64,000 nt of DNA from Amphibalanus amphitrite (GCF_019059575.1 NW_024881506.1:496001-560000), one strand, 5' to 3'; positions 1 to 11,780 are shown, counted from the first letter of the stretch. Made by a program: numbers and translations. Notes: generated by a model from the letters alone, not told the origin.

Positions 1-952
1 GGCCATATTTGGACATAGAAGGGATCCACGGGGCTCGTAAAAACCCCTCATGGGCCCACAAGTACCAACACTAAGATCTCCACAAGGGCCCAAAGCCAGT
101 CTCTGAGGGCCCCTTTGCGGCCTCTGAGGGACCCTTACCGGCTTCGGAGGGCCACATGTCGGACTATGGGGGTCTTAACCAGCCTTTTCCCAGCCAGCAA
201 ATTTGGTCCGGGCCGTAGCTGGTCTTACTCTGGCTAGCTCCGGCCTTTACTCCGGCTAAAGTACGGGCAAGGTCTGGGGCTCTACTGGAGCTGACACACG
301 ATACCGGAGCTCGCCCGCATCACAGCCGGACTTATGCCGCATCAGCCGTGCCGTACCTCCACCGTACTTCAGCCACAGTAAGCCAGAGCAGCTATGAGGT
401 GCAGCCGGACCTGGTCGTAGGGAGCCGGACTTGAGCCATGGCAGGGAGTCTGACTTGAGGCAGACTTGGCGGTTCGGAACCATAACAACCCGGGAGCGCT
501 ACGGCATATACTGGCTAGCCGGAATAGAACCGTATCGACCCAAACCCCGGATCTGACGGCGATACCCTCGTCAGTTACCAGCGACCCTGACGGTCCCACA
601 CAGGTGACTCGGAGGGTCACAGCGGCGTCTGAGAGCACCATGTCCGGTCTCTGAGAACCCCACAAGGCTCCTGAAGGCACCGGTGACCTCTTGATATCTT
701 CTTGTCGGCCTATGAAGGGTCCGTTCCGTAACAGCAGTTCTGAGGACCACACGCGCGCCTGTGATGGCCCTAAACCAGTGTCTCTGAGAGCCCCCACAAC
801 GGCGCCTGTGAGGGCCATCACCGGCAACTGTGGAGCACCTACACCGGCGCCTCCGAGGGCCATACATTGCCATATCTGAGGGCCCCGCACTAGTGCCTCT
901 TAAGGCCCTATATCGGCGGCTCTGAGGGCCCAACACCGTCGCTTCTGAAGGC
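1..952. repeat. GC-rich degenerate minisatellite, CTCTGAGGGCCC type
   Basis: Units of about 20-30 bp recur with a core like CTCTGAGGGCCC followed by CACACCGGCG- or TTTGCCGG-type spacers. The clearest stretches are 60-175 and 600-950. Bases 180-460 are less regular and may hold a decayed insertion. Short ORFs here are repeat artefacts. The same family continues at 1409-1569 and 5387-5490 and returns in inverse orientation at 38040-38880. Confidence 0.75.
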
Positions 953-960
953 CCCACAAG

Positions 961-1400
961 CAGGGATGCGGAGCCGGAGCCGGAGCTGGAGCCGGAGCCG
1001 CCGGAGCCGGTATATTTTGCCCGGAGCCGGAGCCGGAGCCGGAGCCGTCAAAAAAGGGGCGACTCCGGCTCCGAGGAAAAATATTGACCTAACTCGGTTT
1101 GACAGTACAAAGCAGTAAAACATGTCGTATTCCAAATATCCTTGTTATGCAAATACAGAAACAACGTGTGCCAATCCAATCGCCTTTTTTCTTCCACCCG
1201 TATTTAATTAATCGCATAGGGAATGTACTGAGTAGGAGCCGGAGCCGGAGCCGGAGCCGCCGGAGCCGGACCATTTTACTCGGAGCCGGAGCCGGAGCCG
1301 TATTGACATTTCACCCGGAGCCGGAGCCGGAGCTGGAGCCGATTTTTTCTCCGGAGCCGGAGCCGGAGCCGTCTGAAATTTCCACGGCTCCGCATCCCTG
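961..1400. mobile_element. hAT-type MITE built on GGAGCC hexamers
   Basis: A 440-bp non-autonomous element. Its termini are inverted: CAGGGATGCGGAGCC at 961 and the complement GGCTCCGCATCCCTG ending at 1400. It is flanked by a perfect 8-bp duplication, cccacaag, at 953-960 and 1401-1408. A CAG terminus with an 8-bp TSD is the hAT signature. Subterminal regions 970-1060 and 1229-1385 are runs of GGAGCC, with a unique AT-rich core near 1085-1225. There is no transposase ORF, so mobility would need a transposase in trans. It sits inside the minisatellite. Confidence 0.85.
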
Positions 1401-1408
1401 CCCACAAG

Positions 1409-1569
1409 TGCACATATGACGGCCACCCACCGGTGACATTTGAAGGCCCCACACCGGCGACTCTGAGGGCCCCATCGGCGTCTGAGTCCGTGCGCGTGCC
1501 GGTCTCTAAAGACGACCCCACAGGGTTTCTTAAGGTACCACCGGCATCTGATGGCCCTTTGCCGGCCTC
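1409..1569. repeat. Continuation of CTCTGAGGGCCC minisatellite
   Basis: The array resumes right after the hAT MITE duplication and runs to the TAA target of the Harbinger-type element at 1570-1572. Units such as ATGGCCCTTTGCCGGCCTCT are visible. Confidence 0.65.
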
Positions 1570-1572
1570 TAA

Positions 1573-4500
1573 TGGCCCTTTCACACGTAGCAACTTTTCA
1601 GTCGCCGGCGACAGCAGCAGTCGCCGGCGACCGCCAGCGACCGCCAGCCAACGATCGTGTGTGACGTAGGTATGACGTAAGCAAGTCGCCGGCGATCGCC
1701 GGGCCACGGCCGGGCAATCGCCAGCAACTGGTGACGTCAGATCCGCGTCACAGGCCAGTCGCCGGCGACTCTTCTCGAGCAGCGGACGCCGCCATGACAG
1801 TTTTGTCCTTGGTGAGTGGTTTAGGTGATTTGTGATGCATTTTTGGTTGGTGTGGCTACCTTAAATTTGTTGCACAGTAGCGTAGGGATTATTATCTTGT
1901 AGTTTGCCTGTCGTGAAGCTGTTGTGACTTGAATTTAAGCTTGATTCGACAATATTGGAGGGTTTATGTCATTTGTGGCGCACTTGCCCATGATCACCCA
2001 TGATTTTTATTTGTGATAAATATGTATTTTTTCATCAAAATTGAGTATTTTAATGACATTGAAATTGACACTAGTTTCATAAGGTAATGAAAACTTGCTT
2101 GTTGTGTCACAAGAACATTGTTTACATTCAGTATCAGTGCCCTTGAGGACAAAGTGCCTACCCATCAGTCAGCTATTTGCCTACCTATTCGTGCGACACA
2201 AGGAAATATTTGATAGCAACAAAATATTATATTGCTGCTCATTAATTAGCATGACCAAAATCAAACAGGTAGCTTTGCAATTTTGTTATTGTTTCTGCTG
2301 GAGTTTTCCTTGGTACCATGGATAAACAACCCAGGCCAAACTTATCCGCATTGGGTTCGCATGTGTGTGCGTGCTCACAGGGCAAATGATAATCCATGGC
2401 TTATTAGTACATAAATAATTGCATTATGCATAGTAGGTGGTAGGTATGTCATGTATTTTGGCAAGGTATTAGGTGGTATGTATTTTGGCCCTGGAGCTGT
2501 TTCCTATTCATTGCAGCAATGCTGCCGGCATGGCTTATGTGTACCATGCGCACACAAGCTCCACCAATGTAAAAATGTCATTTTCACACAAAACTCATAA
2601 TTGGAGGAAGGTAGAGCAGACCAAGAATAAGCGGGCATTTGCTGCAGTGTGGAAAAAGTCACTAGAGGCTTGATACTTTTTTACATGCAGCAGCCTGGAG
2701 ATGTCCACAGAGGCATGCCTGAGGATGTCCACAGAGGTGGATCCAGGCAATAGTTTTTACAATCTTCTCCCCTTGTGCCCACTGTGTGTTGTGCTGACTG
2801 CTTATCCCCCTTCTGGTGGTGCCTAGACTTGCCTCTGCATATCTCCCCAGGCTGCTGCATAATGTCTAAAAAAACCCTCAAGCCTCTAGTGACTTTAATC
2901 ACTCCAGTCTCTACAGCATATGCCCACTCATGCTACAGCTGCCTTAACAATACCAAAATTAGTAACAATGGTCTCATAACCATATTCAGTAGGAAATGAA
3001 TTACCTAGAAAATTATATTAAAAATACACTTGCTTTCAAAAAGAATGAGCACTGCTAAAATGCTATTATTTCAAATAATGCTAGGTTTCTGAACCACAAA
3101 TTCCAATTCTGTGTCACTGAATACTGATTGCCAATTGTACAAGACAAAAAGCGTCAACAATGCTACATCAAGGATAATGATGCTAAGATTGTTCTCATTT
3201 AAGCCTGAAGTGTAAAAACCAAACCTAACCTGATTTGGGTATTTGGGTAAACCAAACCTAACCTGATTTGGGTATTTGGGTAGTTTTTATGATGCTAAGC
3301 AATAGCCTATTCCAGGCTTCCTAATTTGCAGAGCTTTTGGTTAAAAAATGATTTTTAAAAATGTATTTGAAGTATGTTCTGACATGTCCGCCCTCTGTGC
3401 CTGGCAGACAAGTCACAGCGTTACCTGATGAGTCAAGAGGTTCTGTACCTGATGTACCTGATCAAGAGTACCTGATGATTCTGCAACACCACCTGATGGC
3501 CAACTCGACGGCATTGCTGACCCGAAAAGGAGTCTAGCAGCTGAATGTTCAACTTCTGCCACTGCACTGTTGACTCTGCCTAGAGACAGCATCTGCACCA
3601 CGGCCCACAGACGATCTTCCGTGGGACGGTGTGCTCCGCACCAGTCACCACACTGACGGCGTTCACCTGTGTGCTGCACAACTTTCTGTGAGGTCAGGAG
3701 ATCGACACTGACGGCCCCGGACGGTGTGCTCTGATTGCGCCGAGTGTGCTCCCTCGTGTCCGGGCCTTGATGCCAATACCGCACGCGAGGCGGCGCAAGC
3801 CCTCACATACTGCGTCCAAGGTGCAGGTGGTGTTCGGTGACAGTGTGCAGCTTCTGCCGGCCCCGTGGACGGCACCGCGTGTGATCATGGCATGTGCATT
3901 TGATTTTCTGACATAGTGCAGTGAATTCATTTGTCATTTTGCTTCTGAACTGAATGCTGTCGCCGCTCGGTAGGGTCGATTCTGCCAGAGTAAAGAGGTC
4001 GCCACGATCGGCGCCGGTGCGGCAAGCCGGAGCAAGGCACTCGGCAATCAGCTGCCGGGAGGTGGCGGCGGCGGCGGCGGCTGACGACTCGTGCCTCGAA
4101 AATCATGTCGTGTGCGTTGCTGGCTATTATGCGTTGTTGGTGTGCGCTGTTTTGCAAGGCCTTTGGAGCGGCATGTCGAGTTTTGAGTTTTGGACGAAGG
4201 AGCCTTGGTGTTTTGTTGGTCTATTTTCGATAAAAACGGTCATGAAGAGTGAGCTGTGTCCAGGCTGATTTTAAGATTTCTGTCACAGTATTGTCACCTT
4301 TGACCTAGGCTTGTGTCTTCTTGGGTATCGGCATATTGTGCCACCGTCCTTGCCCCGTGTCCGCGCGTGCTGCATTTTTATGTGGTCTCGCGTATGGCGT
4401 CATATACTGTCACCTCGCCATGTTTAGTGATATCCACTGTGTGGAAAAATGCATTTTGTTATAAGGGGGGGGGGGGGTACACTTGTGTTCCCCAATCTAG

Positions 4501-5383
4501 CGCTTTAGATAATACAGCATCTGTTTTTGACATAATGAAAGCCTGTGTTTTATGTGGGTGGTAGGCTTCGCCGTTCCTCAGGTCCGTTTCTGGCATTTGA
4601 ATTTCTGCTACATTTCTAGAATGCCTTTTTTCTGTTTTTCACATACAAAGCACGGTTCAAATGTGTGACCACAAATCACTGTGATTGTCCCATGCTTACC
4701 ACCAACCATTCCTTCAATGCTAATGTCGTTACAGCGAAGTTATTCATTTATTGAGAACAGGGTTGTAGTTGAATAAACAAGACAGGTGAGCAAAATCTGC
4801 AGCACTCGTAGTCTTTAGGAAAAATGGAGGAACTGCAAGTACACATCACTTTTCAGTTTTATGCTTGAGTGCATTGAATTCCAATGAAGAAGAATCGCAG
4901 TTTGATTGTATTTTCATTGATATTATGTATTGTTTCAATAATAGATCTAATAAATATTATTCCAATATTACCTAGACGGTAGTTATCATCCTGCAAAACA
5001 TGTCCAAATATTTAGTACCTTGAATAATGCAGTAAAATAAGCTGCGCCGCTGCATGTATCAGCAGCGCAATATCTGGTGCCAACTCAAGGTCAAGCGGGT
5101 CACGTGACAGTTGAGCGGCGGCTGGCTAGAACAGTCGCCGGCGACTTCAAAATGTTGGAAAAATTGAACTTTCTCGGCAACGCCGACAACTCTTCAATGA
5201 TTGGCTGACACGACTGCTACGTCACACCCCGGCGACTGGTCAGCTGATATCGACAACTGCGGAGTTGCCGGCGACTGACCCCGGTCGCTGGCGATCGCCG
5301 GCGACTGACCCCGGTCGCTGGCGATCGCCGGCGACAGTTGCCGTCGCCGGCGACCGGAAAAGTTGCTACGTGTGAAAGGGCCA
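1573..5383. mobile_element. PIF/Harbinger-type non-autonomous element, 3.8 kb
   Basis: Perfect inverted termini read TGGCCCTTTCACACGTAGC from 1573 and the complement ends at 5383, followed inward by TTTTC and GTCGCCGGCGAC. The flanks carry the 3-bp duplication TAA (1570-1572 and 5384-5386), the TWA target known for PIF/Harbinger. Both subterminal zones (about 1600-1780 and 5120-5360) are packed with the palindrome TCGCCGGCGA. The interior shows no DDE transposase or Myb/MADF ORF that I can recognise. It is AT-rich from 1850 to 3400 and GC-rich around 3660-4150, so it may be captured genomic DNA. The element splits the minisatellite. Class is inferred from termini and TSD. Confidence 0.75.
3219..3284. 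repeat. 33-bp direct tandem duplication
   Basis: Two consecutive identical 33-bp units starting AACCAAACCTAACC and ending TTTGGGTA lie inside the Harbinger-type element. Confidence 0.8.
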
Positions 5384-5386
5384 TAA

Positions 5387-5490
5387 GGGCCCGTCGCCGG
5401 TATCTGGAGCCCGTTGCCGGCTTGTAAAGGGTACGCGTTATCAGCTCTAAGGGTCAGACACTCGTGTACGACGGACCCACACCAGTGTCT
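5387..5490. repeat. Right-hand remainder of CTCTGAGGGCCC minisatellite
   Basis: After the TAA duplication the array continues with GGGCCCGTCGCCGGTATCTGG-like units, so the Harbinger-type element landed inside the tandem array. Confidence 0.6.
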
Positions 5491-5864
5491 CTGCAGTCTG
5501 CAACTTACGAGTAACGTCTTTTTTCGCCCTTCTTCTTATGACTAACTTTTCTTTTCTTTACATTTTTATCTCATGCATTGTAAATTGCGTAATTGTTTTA
5601 TTTTTAGTATTGAAAGACTGCGGAACCAATTATTTTCCTCAAGCAGAGTTAGTGGGAGTTATTGAGGGACAAAATAATTGGGGATGCTGACTGGAACATT
5701 TGGGGGTGCCCGGAAAACCATTGGGGGTGCTCATTTGAGCATTGGGGGTGCTGCAGCACCCCCAAAAGTATACAAATCGACACCCATGATAGTGACGTCA
5801 GCAGCCGCGTGCTTCAACGTGTTTAACCACACCCCTTGAACCACACGGCTTGTAATATTAATAA
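5491..5864. other. Non-coding stretch with a GGGGGTGC repeat
   Basis: No gene is seen. Bases 5690-5765 repeat TTGGGGGTGC four times and end in a local palindrome, GGGGGTGCTGCAGCACCCCC. This resembles the end of a DNA transposon, but I find no partner terminus. Confidence 0.4.
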
Positions 5865-6361
5865 AGGGACTATCCCACCTTTAACATGGGATTTGAGTTG
5901 AGATAGCCAAGTTTGCGGCGAGGTTCAGAAACCACTATCTATCTAGGTTGCAACCCCCGCGGCCTCTTGGTGTTGAAGAAATTCGTTCCCTTCATTTGAA
6001 AATGGGCCTTGTACAAGGCCCTATCTTCAACATGGAGCGACCGTTAGTGTGACGTCACCTCGTTTAGTCATTCTGATTTAAATGGGTTTGTTCGTTGAAA
6101 AATCGCTTAAAACTTGGTCTGAACTTTGTTGTGGTGCCTACAGAGTAAAAAGAATCAGCTTTATGACAGTAATGTGGCCTGGGGAAGGAGGTAATTTTGG
6201 GCTGTGACGTCACATATTTGAAAGTTTGTGTTTGGAATATGGGAAGCCTAAGATGTTTAATGAAAAATAAATGCCAGAACCGTGTTCCTGGTCATCCAAT
6301 CTATAAAGTCGGGCACAATTTAACTAGTTTTAACAACATTTTAGAAGGTGGGATAGTCCCT
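5865..6361 (-). mobile_element. TTAA-target MITE, family 1 (reverse copy)
   Basis: It begins AGGGACTATCCCACCTT and ends with the inverted form, followed by TTAA at 6362-6365. The left target reads ATAA, a one-base variant of TTAA. The same family occurs at 28325-28802, 30376-33155 (interrupted), 62919-63441 and 63955-64000. TTAA duplications point to piggyBac-like or Kolobok-like mobilisation. No coding capacity. Confidence 0.7.
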
Positions 6362-6485
6362 TTAAAGGAAAAGGGCCACCTTCGTGAAATATGAAGATAT
6401 CGTTGTTTTTCATTTTGACATTATTATTTTTCATTTTCTTTTTAAAACTGGTGCCAGAAGTGCACAATTCGCGAAAAAGTATTTA

Positions 6486-7360
6486 CCAGTAAAACGCCTT
6501 TTGGGCGAAGAACGAGCGAGCGAGATAGTGAGCCCTGCACGTGCAGAAGGGCGAGAGGGTACTTCCAACGGGCTTGTGCAAAGCACCCTTCTAACCGGTC
6601 GCTAGCGGAGTGCCAAATTTGAACGCAATCGGCCCAGCCGTTCCTGAGATCTGGAAGCGGCATTCTGCACGTGCGCACGTGCAAACGGGGTCCAAAATGA
6701 CTTTTGCACGGCACCCTACTAACCGGTCCCCAACCGTGTACCAAATTTGAGCGCAATCGGCCCAGCCGTTCTCGAGATCTGGAAACGCCCCCTGCACGTG
6801 CGCACGTGCAGTAGCACCCTAACTGCAACACATGGGAATGCATTGCCTGGTGGGTGCCTACCTGTATGCCAAGTTTCAGCGAAATCGCCCCAGTAATTAC
6901 CGAGTTATTAAAATGGGAACAAATTTGACACCTCTTATTGTTGTATTTTGCACGTGCACTGGGGGTGACCCACATGCATCGAGAGTATCCTATTTTTGGT
7001 AGAAGGGATGCTCCTACATTTTAAAAATGACCGCAAGACAATCGCTCAAGCCGCTGCTGAGATATGGGCCTCTCAAAATCATTACTTTTACAAAACTGCT
7101 TGAACACCCTTGACTTTTCACGTGGCACGTGCCACGACGGTCACTGAGATGTATCAAAAGTAGTCAATTACGGGGTAGAAGGGATGGGGCTACCCAACAA
7201 AAAAGACCGCAGGCCAATCGGCCCAGCGGTTGCTGAGATATAAGCCTCTCAAAAGCGTTACAGGCCGGGCCGGGCCGGGCCGGGCCGGGCCGGGCCGCTC
7301 ATACTGAGATTTTTCCGTTATATTGAAAAGACTCACTTCGCTCGCTACGCTCGCTCGCCA
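6486..7360 (+). mobile_element. GCACGTG-repeat element (copy 1)
   Basis: It opens with CCAGTAAAACGCCTTTTGGG, and both borders are rich in GAGCGAGCGAG-type sequence. The body holds repeated modules of about 120 bp. Each has a phrase like CAATCGGCCCAGCCGTTCTC followed by GAGATCTGG, and most have the palindrome TGCACGTGCGCACGTGCA (6666-6683, 6793-6810). No ORF is convincing. Other copies are at 12428, 13401, 27160 and 44862. Transposon class is unknown. Confidence 0.6.
7264..7296. repeat. GGGCC pentamer microsatellite
   Basis: About six to seven perfect copies of the 5-bp unit GGGCC lie near the right end of the GCACGTG element. Related copies have GGCC tetramers at the same relative place (12915, 14013). 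Confidence 0.9.
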
Positions 7361-7779
7361 GGGCTGGAGAAATGATTTCAGAGGTGGGGGGGACTAGGCC
7401 TCGAGGGGCCCTCAAGGAAAAGGGCCCCAAGTGTCTCAAAGGGCCCAAAATCATTACCTTCCAAGGGCGGATCTAGGGAAACGTTTGGGAGGGGGTCACA
7501 AGTCGGCCGACATGCCGGGTCTAATTCTGTCGACCTGGGGGGGGGGGATAGGGATGTCGAGATCAAATGTCTCGAGATCAAATGACATTTGATCTTCGTC
7601 GTTTCTAAGATGAAGTTTTATCGCTATGAGTCACTCGGCTCAGTAGTTTCAGTTAGTGAAACCCACCTATACAGGGGCGTCGCTACGGATTTTTTACTGG
7701 GGGGGGGGCGGATCGACGTACTTAAAAACCCAGAAGTAGATATAGTTACCTCACTTTTAGCCTAATGCAATAGTAGCAT
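7361..7779. other. Non-coding, G-run rich; possible hAT-type terminus
   Basis: No gene. A sequence CAGGGGCGTCGCTACGGAT near 7674, followed by a G-run, resembles hAT-type ends. A possible opposite end, CCAGGATCCGCTACTG, lies after the C-run near 9855. The 8-bp flanks do not match, so the pair is not confirmed. Confidence 0.3.
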
Positions 7780-8275
7780 ATAGTCATGATCTCTCTTATT
7801 GACCTGTTTATGAATCGGCGGCGCGAAGCGCCGCAAAAATTTGCAAAAAAAAAGTAAAAACACAGCTCTAAAACACAAACATTACAACCCTTATAGCATG
7901 CTAGTACAAGCCGGAGCTCCTTCACAGTACACATATGAATTCCGATTCAATTTGACACGGTTGATAGGTACAGTCACGATCTCTCTGATTGATTGGTGTA
8001 TGAATCGGCGCAAAGCGCCGAGAAAATTTGCAAAAGCATTTGTCAAAACACAGCCCCAAAACACAATTTTTACCACCCTTTGAGCATGGCAGTACAAACC
8101 GGAGTTCCTTCACAGTTACACATATGAGTTCTAATTCAATTTGTCACGGTTGATTGGTGTAATTACAGTCACGATTTCGTATTGACCTGTACGTACATGA
8201 ATCGGCGGCGCTTATCGGCGGCGCGAAGCGCCGCGAAAAATTTGCAAAAAGATTTGTCAAAACACCGAGGGGCGC
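7780..8275. repeat. Tandem repeat of about 190 bp, 2.5 copies
   Basis: Units begin near 7782, 7971 and 8168 with AGTCACGATCTCT-like sequence. Each holds a GC hairpin of the form GGCGGCGCGAAGCGCCGC followed by AAAATTTGCAAAA. Copies differ by substitutions and small indels. Confidence 0.8.
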
Positions 8276-8610
8276 GGCCTCCTCTCTACAGGGTACCACC
8301 TCTCTACTGCGGGCCTCCTCTCTTCAGAGGGCCTCCTCTCTACTGAGGCGCGAGTCCTCCTCTCTACAGAGGGCCTCCTCTCTACAGCGGGTCTCCTCTC
8401 TACAGCGGGTCTCCTCTCTTCAGAGGGCCTTCTGCTTTCAGGCGGTCTCCTTTCCACAGAGGGCCTCCTCTCTATACAGGGCCTCCTCTCTACATAGAGC
8501 CTTCTCTATACAGAGGGCCTCCTCTCTACGGGGGGCCTCCTCTCTACAGAGGGCCTCCTACCTACAGAGGGCCTCCTACCTACAGAGGGCCTCCTCTCTA
8601 CTGAGGAGTC
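8276..8610. repeat. Minisatellite, unit AGAGGGCCTCCTCTCTAC
   Basis: About 17 tandem units of 18-20 bp lie here. The unit is partly self-complementary (GAGG...CCTC). The ORFs read across it are repeat artefacts. Confidence 0.85.
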
Positions 8611-9475
8611 AGAGGGGCCCTAGCGGTCAGACACAGGCACTAGCGGGCGGTTATTCAGGAAGTAAGAAGGAATGAGAAGGAGGCCTCAGGAAGTACGAAG
8701 GACCCTAGCTGTCAGGCTGGTCAGAGGGCCCTGAATGTCCTGACGTGATTTTTTGGATTCCCGTGAATTTCTTACGCCTCCGACGTGATTTTGGCCCCCG
8801 TAGGCCTTCGGCGCCCCACGGGGGCCTCCTGAAACCCCAATGGGGGCGCCCCGTCCCCCCTTGGGTACGTCCCTGGGGCCCACGCCGGTCTCCGAAGGTC
8901 CAAATTTCCTCTGGAGTCTCATACTCTCCAGTGGCCCGATGGTCTTATGATGGCCTTTGAGGTTTCTCACCGGCTTCAGAGGGCTCACATCGACCTATGA
9001 GGACCCGCGCTGGCCTCCGAGGGCGCAAAATGTAAGAAGGTAAGCATGCCGCGTAAGTAATGCATAAGTATTCCGGCATCTGAGGGACTCCGACTGCTTT
9101 TTGGCTGCCTATCGCCTCATACCGGTAAAATGAGGGTCCCTGACACCCTACCTGTCTCTGAAGGTCCCATTTCGACATTCGAGATCCTCATTTTGGGTCA
9201 CAGCAGAGGCCCATGCAGTTCCCTTAAGGCCCAATGCCGACGGTCATATAGCCGCTTCTGATGGCCCCACGTCCTCTTTTGAAGGCACCTCAGGGGTCAC
9301 CAGAGGCCTGTCAGGGGCACCACCGGCCTCGCAGGGGCACCTTGGGCTGTCAGGGGCACCACAGTCCTGTCAGGGCCCATGGGCCCCAGCAACCTAGCAG
9401 GGGCACCACAGGCCCGCCAGGGTTTCCACAGTCCGGCCAGGGGCACCCTGCCAGGGCCCAGGGGCACTAAAAATA
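8611..9475. repeat. Degenerate GGCCC-rich array
   Basis: Degenerate units with GAGGGCCC, then from 9290 to 9465 a second set with CAGGGGCACCACAGGCC-type units about 20-28 bp long. No gene is seen. Confidence 0.55.
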
Positions 9476-10301
9476 AAATAAACAATATAAAAAAAAATGG
9501 AAACACGGCATCACCAAAATTAAGTGGCCGAAATCCGTTGAGTTTTTAATTTTGGGTATAGGTAGGGGCACCACAAATTAAATTCATGACCATCCCCTTG
9601 GAGTTTTCCTGTATCATCCCCTGGTGCTCGCACGGTTGAGACAAAAACGAGTAAGATTCTGGCCTTCCATACGCCTTTTCACGCAACACGATCCAGACAA
9701 AAACAAAGGTATTAGCTCAGATGTGTTTGACAGGTGATTTTGAGCATGCAAGACGGCGTCTATAACGCATTTAGGCATTCGGCTTTTGGAGGGGGGTCAA
9801 CTGACCCTCTCAGACCATTTGGGGGGTCATGACCCCGTGCCCCCCCCCCCCCCCCCCAGGATCCGCTACTGAATTATTCATGCGTTGCTGTACATAGGAG
9901 GTATGTGACAGGAAAGTATGCCTAGCAAACACCTTCCTGTCAAATTTTCAACAGGTCCACTACTGGACCTGGACCACATGGACTCAATGAGGGCCCATGG
10001 CTCTCTGATGGTTCACGGTCATCACGGAACCATTAAGGGCCCACTAGCTTGTGGTGGACTACGACTCATTGAGATCTACTCACTGATATAGGGCTCCGAT
10101 GCTTGGAATGTGAGATTTAAAACACTAATACAGGCCAAAATGGCTGATTACTTTTTTAAACATAAGTCAGAAGGGCCCACTTTCGTTATATATTAGGTCC
10201 CCCCCAGGTCCCCCCCAGGAAATGGAATTAATGGGGCCCGGGGGGGACGGTCCCCCCCGGTCCCCCCCCCCCGGTTTCTCCGGCCCTGTCGCTCGCTCGT
10301 A
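9476..10301. other. Non-coding stretch with C-runs
   Basis: No gene. A C-run at 9841-9857 is followed by CAGGATCCGCTACTG, a possible transposon end. At 10198-10275 there are repeated CCCCCCCAGGT/CCGGT blocks. The segment ends with GTCGCTCGCTCG, the GCACGTG-element border, against the resumed TTAA family-2 element. Confidence 0.4.
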
Positions 10302-10800
10302 AAAACTATTTAACATATTGGTACTATGTTGATACTCTCTACGGCACCTACTGTATGATGGCATAGCGATGACGTCACACTCAAGCCAATCAGCGTTCAG
10401 AAGACAGACTCGTCGGATTGTGTCAGATAAGCTGATTGGTTAAAGCTGAGCTGGTTGGAGCTGATTGGTAAAAAAACCAAAGCCTCGCCGCGGGTGGCTG
10501 TATTGTCGGATAAGAACGCATTCCTGGGATAAGGACGCATTCCTGGCGTATTTTCTTTTAAAATTGCCGATAACTACGAATGGAGGCCGAAATCGGCCGT
10601 AAGGAGGTAGACAGCCAGGTTTTCGGACACGGGCTACAAGATGGCTATCTCAGTTTCAATCCCCATGTTAAAAGTGGCCCTTTTCCTTTAAAGCACGGCA
10701 TTAACCGTTATTTGAAAAGTGTGGTACAGTGCACGCGGCGTTTAAATGCCTGGATTTCTCGATTTAATCATGCAATCTAGCAGGTATGGGAAAACGGGTA

Positions 10801-11778
10801 GGGTAAGGTGCCTAATTAGCGACCCCCTTAATTTGAACCGTCATTGCTCACGCTCTGTGGGTGCCACTGTATTACTGGCTTGATTTTCGGAGAGATCGTT
10901 CATTTTTCTATTAAAATATAGTCATTTTCTGCCCCAATATTCACTAACTTATTTGTAGTGAGCATTTTGGTAAACCATTGCAAAAAACGCTAATAGGGAA
11001 CTCTTCCCGATTAGCGACCGGGGAGGGTCGCTAATAAGCCTATGGGTTTCCCCATATTAAAAATGGCAAAAAATGCGACGCCTAAAAAGATGAAATATGA
11101 TCTCAAAAAGGTAACCTATACGCAAAGCACTCAATCACTCGAACAGGAACGTTTATCCAACACATTTACGGAAGTAAAAACTGATCACGTGATGCACCGA
11201 AAGGCGAAAAGAAGGCGGAAACCTAAATTTTGCGGGCTATCTCGTATGATATTCGAGGTCCGCGCTGAATTCGGCACCCCTGCAGTCGGTGACGACATTT
11301 GGCATCCCCTTTCACACATTGCAAGCTTCAGCAACACCTCATTTTCATTTCTCTCTTTTCCCCTTTCTTTCCCTTCTTGAGCTATTTGCGACCATGTCAG
11401 GCGCAAATAGGAAATATGAGTTGCGACACATTTTTAACCGCCATGCTGTGCACAGTTGAGCGATTCACTATGGGAAAACGGCAATCAATTGAAGAAGGAA
11501 CGTCGATTCAGAATAAAAAAGGTGCATCATCCTAATGTGCATCGCTTTTCATCAGAGATGGCCCAAACACACACGTTTTGGATAAGAAACTCGTCATTTT
11601 TATTTAAACTCACCTGAAACGTCCCACCAGAATTATCGACGACCGGAAAATAATTTAATTTGATAACCAAAGTATGGCTGACCTTTTGACGATATTTTTA
11701 CCCCGTTTTCTCCTGCCAGTTTTTCTGTAGGGAGGTAGGTCGCAAATCGGAAAGGGTCGCTAATTAGGCACCTTACCC
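10801..11778. mobile_element. TA-flanked DNA transposon, non-autonomous (Tc1/mariner-like)
   Basis: Inverted termini start GGGTAAGGTGCCTAATTAGC at 10801 and the complement ends at 11778. TA dinucleotides flank both sides (10799-10800 and 11779-11780). TIR length is about 26 bp with few differences. A subterminal palindrome, TTAGCGACC...GGGTCGCTAA, lies at 11009-11036. The interior ORF (11042-11380) does not resemble a DDE/D transposase. TA flanks suggest Tc1/mariner mobilisation, but the class is an inference. Confidence 0.7.
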
Positions 11779-11780
11779 TA

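Larger units (their letters stand above)
6366..10687 (-). mobile_element. TTAA-target MITE, family 2, interrupted by a 3.8-kb insertion
   Basis: The left part (6366-6485) starts AGGAAAAGGGCCACCTTCG. The right part (10302-10687) ends CCCTTTTCCT and is followed by TTAA (10688-10691); TTAA also precedes the left part (6362-6365). The uninterrupted relative at 63446-63950 shows that the two parts are contiguous in this family. The sequence breaks at GTATTTA and resumes at AAAACTATTTAACATATTGG. The 6486-10301 segment is therefore an insertion. Confidence 0.75.

Noticed and set aside
3413..4268. ORFs of 76-123 codons in the GC-rich part of the Harbinger-type element
   Set aside because: No transposase, Myb or MADF motif; both strands are equally open.
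7674..9872. Complete hAT-type element between CAGGGGCGTCGC and CCGCTACTG
   Set aside because: The 8-bp flanks (CACCTATA and AATTATTC) do not match, and the ends differ in sequence.
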